NCBI GenBank assembly: GCA_030323885.1
Contig: CM059193.1
Coordinates: forward strand, 94,790,852-94,854,851
DNA from: Branchipolynoe longqiensis
Taxonomy: Eukaryota; Annelida; Polychaeta; Phyllodocida; Polynoidae
DNA: 64,000 bases
Reading direction: 5' to 3'
In this document: positions 21,541-32,757 of the stretch, in pieces
How positions within the stretch are numbered: the stretch's first letter is position 1
Layout: each line of letters starts with the position of its first letter
Translations under genes and position numbers: made by a program
Notes under the pieces: model-generated
Database searches by the model: none
What the model saw: the letters and a program-made list of their open reading frames with translations, nothing else
What the model was told of the DNA's origin: nothing

Positions 21541-22625
21541 GACACACGACACCTGACGGCTTAACCCCAACACGGGCCGGTCTCAGACACACAACACCTG
21601 CCTGGCTCCATCCCGACACAGGCCGGTCTCAGACACACAACACCTGCCCGGCTCCACCCTGACACGGGGTAGTCTCAGACACACGACACCTGCCTGGCTC
21701 CACCCCTACACAGGCCGGTCTCACACACACAACACTTGCCTGGCTCCACCCCGACACGGGGTAGTCTCAGACACATGTCACGTGCCCAGCTCCACCTGAC
21801 ACCGCCCGGTCTCAGAGACATGACAGCTGCCCGGCTCCAGCCCGACACAGGCCAGTCTCAGACACCCAATACTTGCCCGGCTCCACCCCGACATGGGGTG
21901 GTCTCAGACACACGACACCTGCCCGGCTCCACCCCGACAGAGGCCGGTCTCAGACACACAACACTTGCCCAGCTCCACCCAGACAATGCCTGGGCTCAGA
22001 CACACAACACCTACCCTGCTCCACCCCAACACAGGCCTGTCTCAGACACAGGACACCTGCCCAGTTCAACCCGAAACCGCCTGGGCTCATGACAGTTTGC
22101 CCAGCTCCACCCTGACACACCTGCCCGGCTCCACTGCGACACCGCCCAGTCTCAGACACATGATACCTGCCGGGCTCCACCCAGACACAGGCCGGTCTCA
22201 GACACACAACACCTGCCGGCTCCACCCCAATACGGGCTGGTCTCAGACACATGACACCTGCCCGGCTCCACCCAGACACAGGCCGGTCTCAGACACAGGA
22301 CACCTGCCCGACTCCACCCAACACCACCTGGTCTCAGACACACAACACTTGCCTCGCTCCACCCCAACACCACCCAGGCTCAGACGCACAAGACTTGTCC
22401 GGCTCCACCCCAAAACAGGCCGGTCTCAGACACACAACACTTGCCTGGCTTCACCCGACACCCCCTGGTCTCAGACACACAACACTTGCGTGGCTCCACA
22501 CCAACACTGCCCGGGCTCAGACACACAACACTTGCCCGGCTCCACCCCGACATGGATCGGGCTCAGACACACAACACCCGCTCGGCTCCACCCCAATACT
22601 GGCCGGTCTCAGACACATGCTCGGC
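21541..22625. repeat. 46-bp minisatellite
   Basis: About 23 copies of a CTCAGACACACAACACCTGC-CCGGCTCCACCCCGACAC-type unit of roughly 46 bp, with point changes. Strongly C-rich on the plus strand. Confidence 0.93.
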
Positions 22626-22659
22626 TTCCTACACAAAGAACCAGTTTTCAATAGAAATT

Positions 22660-22985
22660 GAATGTTGAAACTAAAAGTGTTTAATCAAACTATGAACTGG
22701 AAATAAAAATAAGTGTGCACATAGAACCTTGGAACTCAAAGTATTTAAAGAGATTATAAAAGTAGATTAGACAATAAAACTATGAAATGGAAATACAAAT
22801 AAATCTACATATAGAACGTTGGAATTCAAAGTATTTAAACAGATTATAAACTAGAGGATTATGAAATGGAAATACAAATAAGTCTAGAAATAGAACATTG
22901 TAACTAAAAGTATTTGAAGTGATTATATAAGAAGAGATTAGACAATAAATCTATGAAATGGATATAAAATAAGTCTGTGACTACG
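22660..22985. repeat. AT-rich tandem repeat, about 85-100 bp unit
   Basis: Four diverged copies containing CTATGAAATGGAAATACAAA and ACTCAAAGTATTTAAA. Confidence 0.8.
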
Positions 22986-23470
22986 GCTGGCATTATCTGT
23001 TGTCGCAGCGACTTCCATTTGAAGAATGCCAGATACAAAAGGGTGGAGTTAATGCCGGGCCACCTTGCTAGGGGGCGCTGTGAATGGTTTAAATAGTGGG
23101 AACGCGATGGAATGGCATCGAGTTGATCGCAATAAAATAGGACCTGCTGATTTTAGTTTTATTGCATGGATCAGGTTATTTACCAGCATGCTAGGCCTGA
23201 GAGAAGGGTTTTAGGTTAAGCTCTGCTCAATTACATCCAATCGTTATTCACATTATGTCGTGGGGACTGGCGGAAGTATTACTAGTACTACGGTCCCTCG
23301 TAAGGGTATATTAATTACCACAAGATGGATCCGGACGGTGGGTGTGTCAGGTGATGGAGAATCAGTTTAAATGCAACTTGTGACTGCACTGACAAACCAA
23401 TCTATTTATTAGTTTGATTATGTGTTTGGGCTTCGCATTCTACTACCATCTAGGGACGTCCACTGCCACC
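22986..23470. other. no gene seen; possible solo LTR
   Basis: A TTTAAATAG TATA-like box (23088) and AATAAAATAGG (23131) lie about 45 bp apart, an arrangement seen in LTRs. No partner LTR or internal region is present. Weak. Confidence 0.3.
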
Positions 23471-23475
23471 TGTCG

Positions 23476-23690
23476 ACTGCCACTTCCTAGCCTGGTGCTC
23501 GGCATTATTAGAAGAGGGAAAGGACTGGCTGACCCAGTATGAGGATAACATGACTGAATAGGATATTGGGGGATGGTGTTGGTGGCCTGGTCTCCAAGTG
23601 GGGCAGCATTATAAAGGTGCCATGAGTGCGCACTGTCACAAGTCGGTACCTGTCCTGATATGACATTAGATGTTGCCATGACATTGGCTG
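23476..23690 (+). mobile_element. SINE family 1, truncated copy
   Basis: Contains CTTCCTAGCCTGGTGCTCGG, the AATAACATGAC-type body and GGGGCAGCATTATAAAGG. The AAACTCCAACAACC tail is lost. Confidence 0.75.
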
Positions 23691-24689
23691 GACTATGATG
23701 TCGGCGATGACCACAATGTTGGCAACATCCATATCAGTCATGTCCACCATGTCGGTATCATCCGTCAGCTCCACCACGGCCATCTAATGTAATGAGTGCT
23801 GGATGTTCAAGAGTTGGAAATGGAAAGAATTCATGTGTTGTATGCCCTGCTGCCTTACAATGATCTCACATTGACTGTAATAGTTATATTTTATCTATTT
23901 TATTGTTTATTTTGTTTACTACAATAAATTGTTTACTCATTAAAGTTAGTTTCTTTATTCTTCTATGTCTTTAGTTATATGGGCCGAATACCTAAGTAGC
24001 CCTCCACATGAGAAAGCTGTGCAGTCTGTGTGGAGCGCGGCTTTTCAGTGTGTACTGTAATAATCAGGAACCATGTGTTCATTGGTTCAAAACCAGTTTA
24101 ATCTGTAGCCCTATGGTGAAGGCTAGGACTGGACGTTCACCCACTTCCGGGTGTGTAAGCATGCCAAGTCCCAGCTCCAGGCCCTTTCAGCAACCAGTGG
24201 GCAGTACCTTGGAACACCCGTATTTGGCCACTGGCGAAGGCTTTGATTGGTCAGCGTGCGTAGCACGTGACATGCACGTGCGCACCCACTTCCCTTTGCA
24301 TTGTCACCCATCTAAAAAAACACGCCCCAGCCAAAACCAGCTCAAGTAGCCGACTCACTCACGTTTCCCCTAAAATCATCAAAATCGTGTAATTTGAATG
24401 TATTGGTTGTTGTTAATTTTGATGCGTGAACGGGTTCCCTTCTTACTGCTTAGTTCTTTCAGATTAAATCCATTTTTTGGGCCATTTTGACCGAGATTCT
24501 CAGACTCGCTAACCGGTTAAATAACACCCCCTAGGGGATGCTGCGCTGTATCAGGATGCAGCCGGAGCTTTTCTAGATGTGTTGCCAGGTTACACATGAC
24601 CGGAAGTGACGTCAAGAATTGTTAAATCGTTGGGAATAACTAGTGGAACTGCAACCTGAGCTACTGGTGATGTTAATTTGTGGATCAGG
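23691..24689. other. no gene seen
   Basis: Contains a short region with CACGTGACATGCACGTGCGC (24268) and is otherwise featureless to me. Confidence 0.4.
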
Positions 24690-25480
24690 GCAGGCAGCCC
24701 AACGCCATCTAGTGGGGAGTGGCTACAACAAACCTGAACCATATTGTAAAAATATACGGTCTTTCAGTCGTGGTAGACAAGCTTGGAATTATATCAATGT
24801 CTGGGCGATGGAGTTGGGGACCATTGTTACGTAATAGCGATGCAATGGGTGCCCACTCCCTGTGTGACATATAAATGCTATGTGGAAATGTTATGGCGCG
24901 CAGTGACCGTGATTGCGATATGATGTCCAGATGTGAAGATGCTGTTACTGTTTACAGAAATGTTCCCTCCATGCACTAGGAAGAGTGCAAATGGAGCGAG
25001 AACATATATTAATGTTTATTGTAACTGTATGCCGACTACTTGTTACCAAGGGACCGCTGGGTAAGCACACCCAGGCATTCTGCATACATTATGGACACCA
25101 CATGGACTGGGGTTGAGTGACAGGTGCCCCTCTTGGGCTCCACCCCTCCCAGGCTGCAGGGGGTGTCTGATTGGCTGGCTGTCTGAGCCTAGTCACCCTT
25201 GTACTCCTTTCACTTGCTGGAGAGACAAAACACTCACTCTAGCATACCGAAAGAAGCAGTTCACCAGTGAGCAATGTGTGACACCCATATGACTTAGGGT
25301 CAATGGGCTGTAAGCACTGAAGTTGACTGAGCAAGCAGGAACCATGTGGGTCTGCGTAGCAGGTTGTAAGTGAGTCAAGGTGGCACGTCACTAGTAGGTG
25401 AACAAGAGTTGTACCAATAAAGCTCAACCTTATCACTGTCAATCTTGCATGACTTCTCTTCCCTTTCTTTCTTATTAGTT
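24690..25480. repeat. dispersed repeat family D, copy 2
   Basis: Diverged partner of 13081-14110. It ends with CCAATAAAGCTCAACC and GTCAATCTTGCATGACTTC, which match the end of copy 1. Confidence 0.65.
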
Positions 25481-26040
25481 GTTTATGGCATTTGATAGGT
25501 GGAAACTGGCAGACAGTTGCCAGGATCCGCCTGAATAGTATTGAGTAGAAGAGTTGTTGAGACGGCCATCGACAAACTTGTCAATATGATAACACTGATA
25601 TTGGATAGGACAAGTGTGTATAACCACTGTTTGCAAGTGAGTCAAGAATCATCAGAGATTATGTTGATTGATTGATTGTTTGGTGGTTGCTGTACGCCGT
25701 GTCGGCAGCATAGGCCATATTCACAGCGAGAAATGTTTCTTTTTTGTTCAAACCATCGCTTTTACATGTAAAAGCAGACAATCAATTATGTGCCAATAGA
25801 CACTCATTAAATTAGAAAGCTCACACTCATATATTTGTGGTCAAGGGAAACAAATTCCCATAGAAAAAGAAAAGTTTTATTAATAATTGATAGAATCTAT
25901 TTAGTAAACTATATGAGGTGATACAGTCCAGCTGCCCTCAAAAAGGCTAACATGTTTTCCTGTTTTACCTTAGTAAAAAGGTCACGCATACTGTCTGCAG
26001 TGTAGAACTGTTGGCGCAGGGCCAACAAATCAACACAACT
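25481..26040. other. no gene seen
   Basis: AT-rich sequence without recognisable features; may be the 3' flank or UTR of the LINE to its right. Confidence 0.4.
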
Positions 26041-27390
26041 TAGTCAAATGTGTTTGAGTGTCAGCAGGGACTGACACCCAATACATTCAGGGGGAGGTTC
26101 CTCCTTGAGCAGAAAAGCATGTGTAAGCCACGAGTGGCCAATATGGCAGTGGCTAAGGACCACTTGGTCCCGCTGACCTCCCGCATGAGTCTGTGGTGGC
26201 TTTCCCACAGATGGTTCAATTTCTTTAAGTTTATTAATGTTTTCATCCCACTCATGTTGTCATTTGGATTTTATGTGGGTGGCTATTAGTAGTTTCAGAT
26301 CAGAGTGAGGGATCAGACACGGTTCAAGATCACAGTTCAGGGCCTTCTTCACAGCCCGATCAGCTTGTTTGTTTCCTTGTATGCCGGCATGGCCAGGCAC
26401 CCAGCACAGGTGGATGTCATACCCATCCGTTCTCAGTTGGTTCATTTTATAAATGACCATTGCTAGAATAGGGTGATTCGTTTTCAGTCCATCAACAGCC
26501 AGGAGGCAAGAGAACGAATCACTGTATATCACTGTATATAACATATTTAGAGTGGTTAGATACCTCGGTACACTCCAACATGAGAAGGAGTGCTCGGGCT
26601 TCTGCAGTGAAAATCGAGCTCTGATCGGGCAAACATACGCCAAAATGTGCCGCAGCAGCTACCCAGCTTTGTTCTTTCGAACCAGCAGTGTATATGGAGA
26701 GGTGGTCTGCAAACTGGCCTTGAATCTCTGCATGCAGTCCTTGGTACTCGAGTGGATGTGTCCCAGACTTCCTCAGTTCCATGAGTCGGAGGATAACCAA
26801 TGGCTTTCTCAATGACCACGGGGGATGTTCTGGGACTTTGGCATCCTCCAACACATCCAAATCCATGCCCAAGGCCTCCAAATGAGGTTTCATTCAGAGC
26901 CTAAGTGGGCGGATGTAATTCGGCCTGGCTTCATACCTGGATTTGTCATGTTGCTCGAATAGACAGTGGTGTGCAGGATTCAATGCATTAGTTTTTATGT
27001 TGACTACATATTGCATGGCCAGTTTGATTCTCCTGTTGTTAAGTGATGGTTCATTGGTTTTGACGTAGAGGCTCTGAACCGGTGAGGTGCGGAAGGCCCC
27101 AGGGGCCATGCACAGTTCCTGGTGGTGGATTGTGTCTAGCAGCCGAATATATGATTTCCTTGCGGAACCGTATACTATGCTGCCGTAATCCACTTGTACC
27201 CGAACCAAGGTTCTGTACGGGGTTATGTACAACAACAACATTGACCAGACTGAAACCAGCTTGGTCTGATAAGAATATTTCCCTCAGCTCCAAGATACGA
27301 CTGATGCACCCCCTTGTCACATCCAGCTTCCTGTATGCTTGAGAATCATGGAACCTCACAGCAGAGCTCGAAAGAAGAAAACAAACCATG
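26041..27390 (-). pseudogene. I/Nimb-like LINE 3' fragment: RT end plus RNase H
   Basis: The minus strand from 27241 reads LVRVQVDYGSIVYGSARKSY and FRTSPVQSLYV, the thumb region of I-clade reverse transcriptases. RNase H follows: IYTAGSKEQSW, IFTAEARALLLMLE, KYVIYSD, then after a frameshift LCWVPGHAGIQGNKQADRA. The first catalytic position, normally YTDGS, is YTAGS, so the usual first Asp is missing. Together with the frameshift near 26520 this makes the domain dead. Presence of RNase H separates this LINE from the one at 964-5760. Confidence 0.8.
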
Positions 27391-27534
27391 GAAATGAGGT
27401 GCTACTGAAAGATACCATGCATCTCATAGAAAGGTGATGTTCCCAACAAGAAATTCCATGTAGGCAATTGGACCACACCATGATCTCCTGACAATCGTAA
27501 TGTGACACAAACTACAGTAGTCTGGTCATATTTT

Positions 27535-27775
27535 CATGGTATGGCCATATTTTCACGTTCATCAAGTCTGGCCAAAACCGTCTTGCTGTGAAAGGTGCCA
27601 GAATGCAAGGCGGACAAAGGAAGAGGTGGGAAGACAACATCAGGAAATGGAGAGGCCTGGAGTGTGGTAAGTCCCATGGGACAGTGGAGAAAGGGAACAC
27701 TGGAGGAAACTGGTTGCAAAGTGATATATGGTGCCCCAACGACCCTTGTGGTTAAGGGGATGAGGATGATAGGTT
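27535..27775 (+). pseudogene. C-terminal remnant of another LINE (RTE/CR1-type tail)
   Basis: The plus strand reads RMQGGQRKRWEDNIRKWRGL, the basic R-G-RQ-RW-DNI-W block that ends many LINE RT proteins. The next part (CKVIYGAPTTLVVKG) is in another frame, so the tail is frameshifted. Nothing upstream of about 27535 is recognisable. Confidence 0.6.
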
Positions 27776-27859
27776 ACATACAGCGCATATCGAAGTGTCC
27801 AAGCCGTCTCTGCCTTTATTGCTGGGCGTGCCACTTGACACGTTGTAAAGTCTGTTAAA

Positions 27860-28282
27860 GTGTTACAGTACAACAGTTAATTATAAAGTATATTAAAGTA
27901 CAACATACCCAGATTGCATGCGCGCTGTGGATACTGGGGGAGAAAGTTACGTATTCTGTCGGATTAATTATGTTCCTGGAAATAGCCGAAGGGACAATTT
28001 TGTATGGTAAATGTTTATTCTGCTGAATAATTCGTTTGCCAGTTCCGAAGCACTGGGCTTCTAGCGCTTTTTCAAATCAGGATTATCTACACAATGAAGT
28101 CTGTTTTGGGGGATTTAATTAGCTTTGGGCTGTGGGAAGGAAGGCGCGTGTTGCTACATCTCTGAGAATGGGGAGCTCAGGGAGAACATATGGTCTGTAC
28201 TGGACGACAGCCAAGTATTCCCACACCTGCGTGCTGCTATCACATCTGTGTTCAGTTCCTGTTATTCCCTGATGACTGACGG
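27860..28282. other. no gene seen
   Basis: No family features found in this stretch. Confidence 0.45.
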
Positions 28283-28602
28283 GTGTGTTGGCCGAATCAG
28301 TCGAGCGCGGGCCTCGCGTGTGGGAGATCAAGAGTTTATTTCCAGGTCAAGTTAAACCAAATGACTTATCAAATTGATACTTGTCACTTCCTAGCCTAGC
28401 GCTCTGCATTGATACAATGATAGGATTGGGCAAGTGTCAGGATAATGTGACTCAGTGGTATATTGGCTCATGGTGCTGGCGGCCTGATCTCTGAGTGGGC
28501 AGCACTATAAAGTTGCCATGAGTGTGCACTGTCACAAGTCAGTACCATCTTGATATGACCAGGGATGTTGCCAGGACATAAAACTCCAACAACCAAACCA
28601 AT
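28283..28602 (+). mobile_element. SINE family 1, near full-length
   Basis: A decayed tRNA head (TTGGCCGAATCAGTCGAGCG, then AGATCAAGAGTTTATTTCC) is followed by AATTGATACTTGTCACTTCC, the conserved body and the tail CATAAAACTCCAACAACC. It is about 320 bp. Confidence 0.85.
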
Positions 28603-28633
28603 CCCTGATAACTACAAGGACCAGTGAATTGTT

Positions 28634-28682
28634 TGTTGGAGTGTGATGTCTTGGAAACATCTGAGGTCATATCAGGACGGGA
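28634..28682 (-). mobile_element. SINE family 1 tail fragment
   Basis: TTGTTTGTTGGAGTGTGATG-CTTGGAAACATCTGAGGTC, about 50 bp only, opposite in orientation to the copy just before it. Confidence 0.65.
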
Positions 28683-28829
28683 AGAGATTGAGGATAATGA
28701 TTATGACGATAATAGTGATGATGATAGGTAATTGCATAAACCCTTGTAAAATATTCCGATAATAAAGCATTGGTGGTGGAATGCAAATGGTATATTATGA
28801 AACAGATATACGTGAACGGGTGCATATAT

Positions 28830-28965
28830 GTGTTAATGTAGGTGCTGGTGGTGCTTGATTGGTAGGTAAATATACATGGTGGTGCTGGTGGTGCCTGAGT
28901 GAGATGTACATAGACATAGTGGTGCTGGTGGTGCCTGAGTGAGATGTAAATAGACATAGTGGTGG
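28830..28965. repeat. GGTGGTGCTGGTGGTGCCTGAGTG tandem repeat
   Basis: Three copies of an approximately 45-bp unit (near 28842, 28880 and 28919). Confidence 0.85.
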
Positions 28966-29328
28966 CAGGACTGCGTGTAAGGGACACTCAGAGCCTACCC
29001 CCTCCCCCCTCTGCTAGTCAGGATCACCACATGCAAGCTCAAGGCAGGTGGTGGCCAGGGGAGCCACACAGCTTGGTGGTGGTGGGCAGATCACTGGTAA
29101 CCATGCGGACCAGGAATGTTGGATCCCTATTGGTAGAGCTAGAAATGCTTGTTTCTCATTGGGAGAATGGGTGGGATGATACTATATAGTGAATCCATGT
29201 ACCATATCAATAATAAACCAGAGGCCTTGACTCTCTCTCTATTGCACTTTATACTCTTCCTTTCTCTTTGCCTGTATTGATTTCACTATAGCCTGCCTAC
29301 ACAACCACAGATTCGAGCAGTAGACTTA
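28966..29328. other. no gene seen; possible LTR-like end
   Basis: ACTATATAG (29181) and AATAATAAACC (29209) followed by CT-rich sequence resemble promoter and poly(A) signals of a transposon, but no ends are found. Confidence 0.3.
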
Positions 29329-29861
29329 TGTTGCCATCACATTACAATTTTTCTGGCCAACCCGTGTCAATGTGTGTCACTCTTTGGGGAAACATCAGGA
29401 GATGTCTGGAAGCATTACGTGCATGTTAGGCACGCGTTGGTAATCGGTGATGGACCGCGACGGTTGGCGACGCGCATCAGGGTATCAGCAAAGTTGTCTA
29501 CTTGCACAAAACTTTCGACATGCGACAACGCGCGACAATGCGCAGGTGCCAATATTATGGCGACATCAGAAGCATGTCAACATTGCTGGAATAACGTTAT
29601 GTGAATGCTAGGCAGATGCTGCACGTGCGTGAGGGTCGTTCCCACACATTGCGCTAAACTGTTGCTTTGTTGTTTTACATCCTAGCAACATCTAAGGTCA
29701 TATTAGGACGGCGCACCAAACTTATTTTGTTCTCACAACGTCGGCCGCACGCTACCAATATGTTGTGCTGATGCCGAAAAGTTTGACGTTTCTCGACGAT
29801 TAAAAGTGATTTTGTGTGTTGGCGGCACGCCAGCGAGATATGTCGTAGTGTGACAGGGCTA
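29329..29861. mobile_element. PIF/Harbinger-type MITE, decayed copy
   Basis: This is a diverged relative of 14990-15810. The left end GCCATCACATTAC...TTTC..CCAAC aligns with CCTGTCACACTACGACG TTTC..CCAAC. The right end TCGTAGTGTGACAGGGCTA and the inner GAAAAGTTTGACGTTTCTCG also match. TTA flanks both sides. Many CpG sites of the other copy are TG or CA here. A SINE family 1 fragment (29655-29712) lies inside. Confidence 0.7.
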
Positions 29862-29984
29862 TTACATACTGGTGACTATGACGAGTGGTAAAACTATTAG
29901 TTGGAGGAAGCATTCAACTTTACTAATGGAGACCTAGTCTTTACACCCTGTCTGCCTCTAACACTAGTCGTGCCACTTTCCACG

Positions 29985-30320
29985 TGAGCCCCCCCACCCC
30001 ACCTGCCGCCCCGCGTTCCTCCGTGACAACGTGACCCCCACGTGACCCCACGTGACCCCCACGCGACCCCCACGTGCCCCCCCCCCACATGACCCTCATG
30101 TGTCCCCACGTGACCCCCCAGTGACCCCCACGTGACTCCCGCGTGACCCTCACGTGCTCCCCATGTGACCCCCACGTGACCCCACGTGTCCCCAACGTGA
30201 CCCCCACGTGACCCGCACTGGACCTCCCCCCGTGACCACGTGACCCCCACGTGACCACATGATCCCCCCAGTGACCACATGAACCCCACGTGACCACGTG
30301 ATCCCCCCCGTGCCCACGTG
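29985..30320. repeat. CACGTGACCCC minisatellite abutting the GFR-alpha exon donor
   Basis: Irregular 11-17 bp units of CACGTGACCCCC and TGTGACCCC. About 15 perfect CACGTG palindromes (the core E-box) occur in 340 bp. The array ends about 10 bp from the donor at 30329. Confidence 0.9.
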
Positions 30321-30329
30321 AAGACTCAC

Positions 30330-30645
30330 CGCTCGGTGGCGACACACTGGGCCGTCTTCTTGTTCTCCCGGCAGGTTCGCCGGAAGTCGGTCAGGGTCTG
30401 GCTACAGTCGTCTTCCAGGAGACACCTTTTCCTGATGCCGATGCAGGACACCTTCCCCTCCGCCGCCAGCCGCTCCTCCTCGTCCTCGTCAGCCTCGTCG
30501 TCACCGAAGTCGTCGTGCTCGTCCCCAAAGCCATCGTCCACGTCGGGCATCATATGACCTGGGGTGATGATGCGCATGCGCGAGTGCACGTAAGGGGAGA
30601 GGCCGTTTGGGGCCGGCGTTGTGTCGTAGTAGTCCCAGCGGGCGT
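30330..30645 (-). CDS. GDNF-family-receptor-alpha-like protein, acidic linker plus first cysteine-rich half-domain
   Basis: This 316-bp exon opens after the acceptor TTTCAACAG (30654-30646) and closes at the donor GTGAGT (30329-30324). It consists of two bases, 104 codons and two bases. Residues 1-30 (ARWDYYDTTPAP and onward) are unremarkable. Residues 35-57 are very acidic (GDEHDDFGDDEADEDEEE within it). Residues 64-104 hold Cys 67, 74, 80, 91 and 100, with KVSCIGIRKRCLLEDDC and LTDFRRTC. The spacing C-x6-C-x5-C-x10-C matches the start of GFR-alpha domain 1 (CVKASDQC, C, RQC). Joined to 19201-19340 it rebuilds one domain. The acidic stretch before domain 1 is not something I know from vertebrate members. 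No signal-peptide exon is recognised at higher coordinates. A CACGTG-rich minisatellite ends about 10 bp inside the downstream intron. Confidence 0.83.
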
Positions 30646-31140
30646 CTGTTGAAAGGAAGTGATGTCACAGTTAGCAGTGCAATGACGTCACACACATACA
30701 ATGTGTAAGAAAAGATCCTCTAACGCGAATAAGGTTTCCCCCATGCTAGCAGGTGCGGGAGAACGCCGGAGGTGGCGCCACCAGTCATGAGCATAGGGAG
30801 TAGGCAGTTCAGAGTATTTGGCTCTTTATACTCGCATAATGTGTATTACATCATATATTTAGGTTAACTGACATGCTGCTCCAGTAGATGACTGAGGGAG
30901 AAGTTAGGGCTGAGGAGCAGATGGTGGCTTCCGGCCTTATTATACTTGTATAATGGTTTATACAGCATATATATATATATATATAGGTGGTGCATAGCAT
31001 ATTGTGTGAGTATAAAGATACGGAAGGGAATTATTATCATGTGGTTGTACTCTCTAAGACCCAAGAATGTACCAGGGGTGCGTGCCACTTGCAGCCCACC
31101 TCACCTCCACCAGATGTTGACCAGTGTCGGTCGCACCAGA
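30646..31140. other. intron or 5' flank of the GFR-alpha gene, no further exon seen
   Basis: Contains a short TA run at 30965-30984. No signal-peptide-like open frame is convincing. Confidence 0.45.
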
Positions 31141-31145
31141 TTTGT

Positions 31146-31148
31146 CCT

Positions 31149-31205
<57 letters not shown>
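31146..31205. repeat. TA microsatellite
   Basis: About 27 uninterrupted TA dinucleotides. Confidence 0.97.
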
Positions 31206-31206
<1 letters not shown>

Positions 31207-31439
31207 TGCATATATTTGTATATATAAATATTATAGTTGCATAATGCGATGATTTTGAGTTTTTGCCATAAATGTCTTTTGATAAATATATTAGGTTGAT
31301 TAATACAATAAACGCTGATTTAGCTTCAATTAACATTATTTGGGGCATTGGAGATATTGCAAGTTAGAACAAGTGACATGAACTTTGATGTGTACACCAA
31401 AATGCTGGAAATATGCTTTCGTTTTCCCATTTCTCATAG

Positions 31440-32757
31440 AGTAGCTGCATATTGCAATAAATGTGTAATGAATGCACCAGTATCTCTGGTATAAAGTAGC
31501 TGCATATTGCAATAAATGTTTAATGAATGCACCAGTATCTGAGGTATATAGTACCTCCATACTGCAATACATGTTTAATGAATGCACCATTATCTAAGGT
31601 ATAAACTAGCTGCATAATGCAATAAATGTTTAATGAATGCACTAGTATCTAAGGTATATAGTACATCCATACCGCAATAAATGTTTAATGAGTGCCCCAG
31701 TATCTAAGGTATAAAGTACCTCCATACTGCCATAAATGTTTAATGAATGCACCAGTATCTAAGGTATATAGTACCTCCATACTGCAATAAATGTTTAATG
31801 AATGCACCAGTATCTAAGGCATAAGGACCTCCATACTGCAATACATGTTCAATGAATGCACCAGTATCTAAGGTATAAACTAGCTGCATAATGCAATAAA
31901 TGTTTAATGAATGCACTAGTATCTAAGGTATATAGTACATCCATACCGCAATAAATGTTTAATGAGTGCCCCAGTATCTAAGGTATAAAGTACCTCCATA
32001 CTGCAATACATGTTTAATGAATGCACCAGTATCTAAGGTATAAAGTATCTGCATACTGCAATATATGTTTAATGAATGCACCAGTATCTAAGGTATCAAG
32101 TAGCTGCATACTGCAATACATGTTTAATGAATGCCCCAGTATCTAAGGTATAAAGTATCTGCATACTGCAATAAATGTGTAATGAATGCACCAGTATCTA
32201 AGGTATCAAGTAGCTGCATACTGCAATACATGTTTAATGAAGGCACCAGTATCTAAGGTATAAAGTATCTGCATACTGCAATAAATGTGTAATGAATGCA
32301 CCAGTATCTAAGGTATAAAGTATCTGCATACTGCAATACATGTTTAATGAATGCCCCAGTATCTAAGGTATATAGTACCTCCATACTGCAATAAATGTTT
32401 AATGAATGCACCAGTATCTAAGGTATATAGTACCTCCATACTGCAATAAATGTGTAATGAATGCACCAGTATCTAAGGTATATAGTACCTCCATACTGCA
32501 ATAAATGTTTAATGAATGCACCAGTATCTGTGGTATAAAGTAGCTGCATATTGCAATACAGATATAATGAGTGCACCAGTACCTAAGGTATATAGTACCT
32601 CCATACTGCAATACATGTTTAATGAATGCACCAGTATCTACGGTATCAAGTAGCTGCATACTGCAATAAATGTTTAATGAAGGCACCAGTATCTACGGTA
32701 TCAAGTAGCTGCATACTGCAATAACTGTTTAATGAATGCACCAGTATCTACGGTATA
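31440..32757. repeat. 55-bp minisatellite, about 24 copies
   Basis: TAATGAATGCACCAGTATCT recurs at 31521, 31576, 31631 and onward, 55 bp apart. Variants (AGCTGCATA versus CCTCCATAC; TATATAG versus TATAAAG) alternate along the array. Confidence 0.95.
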
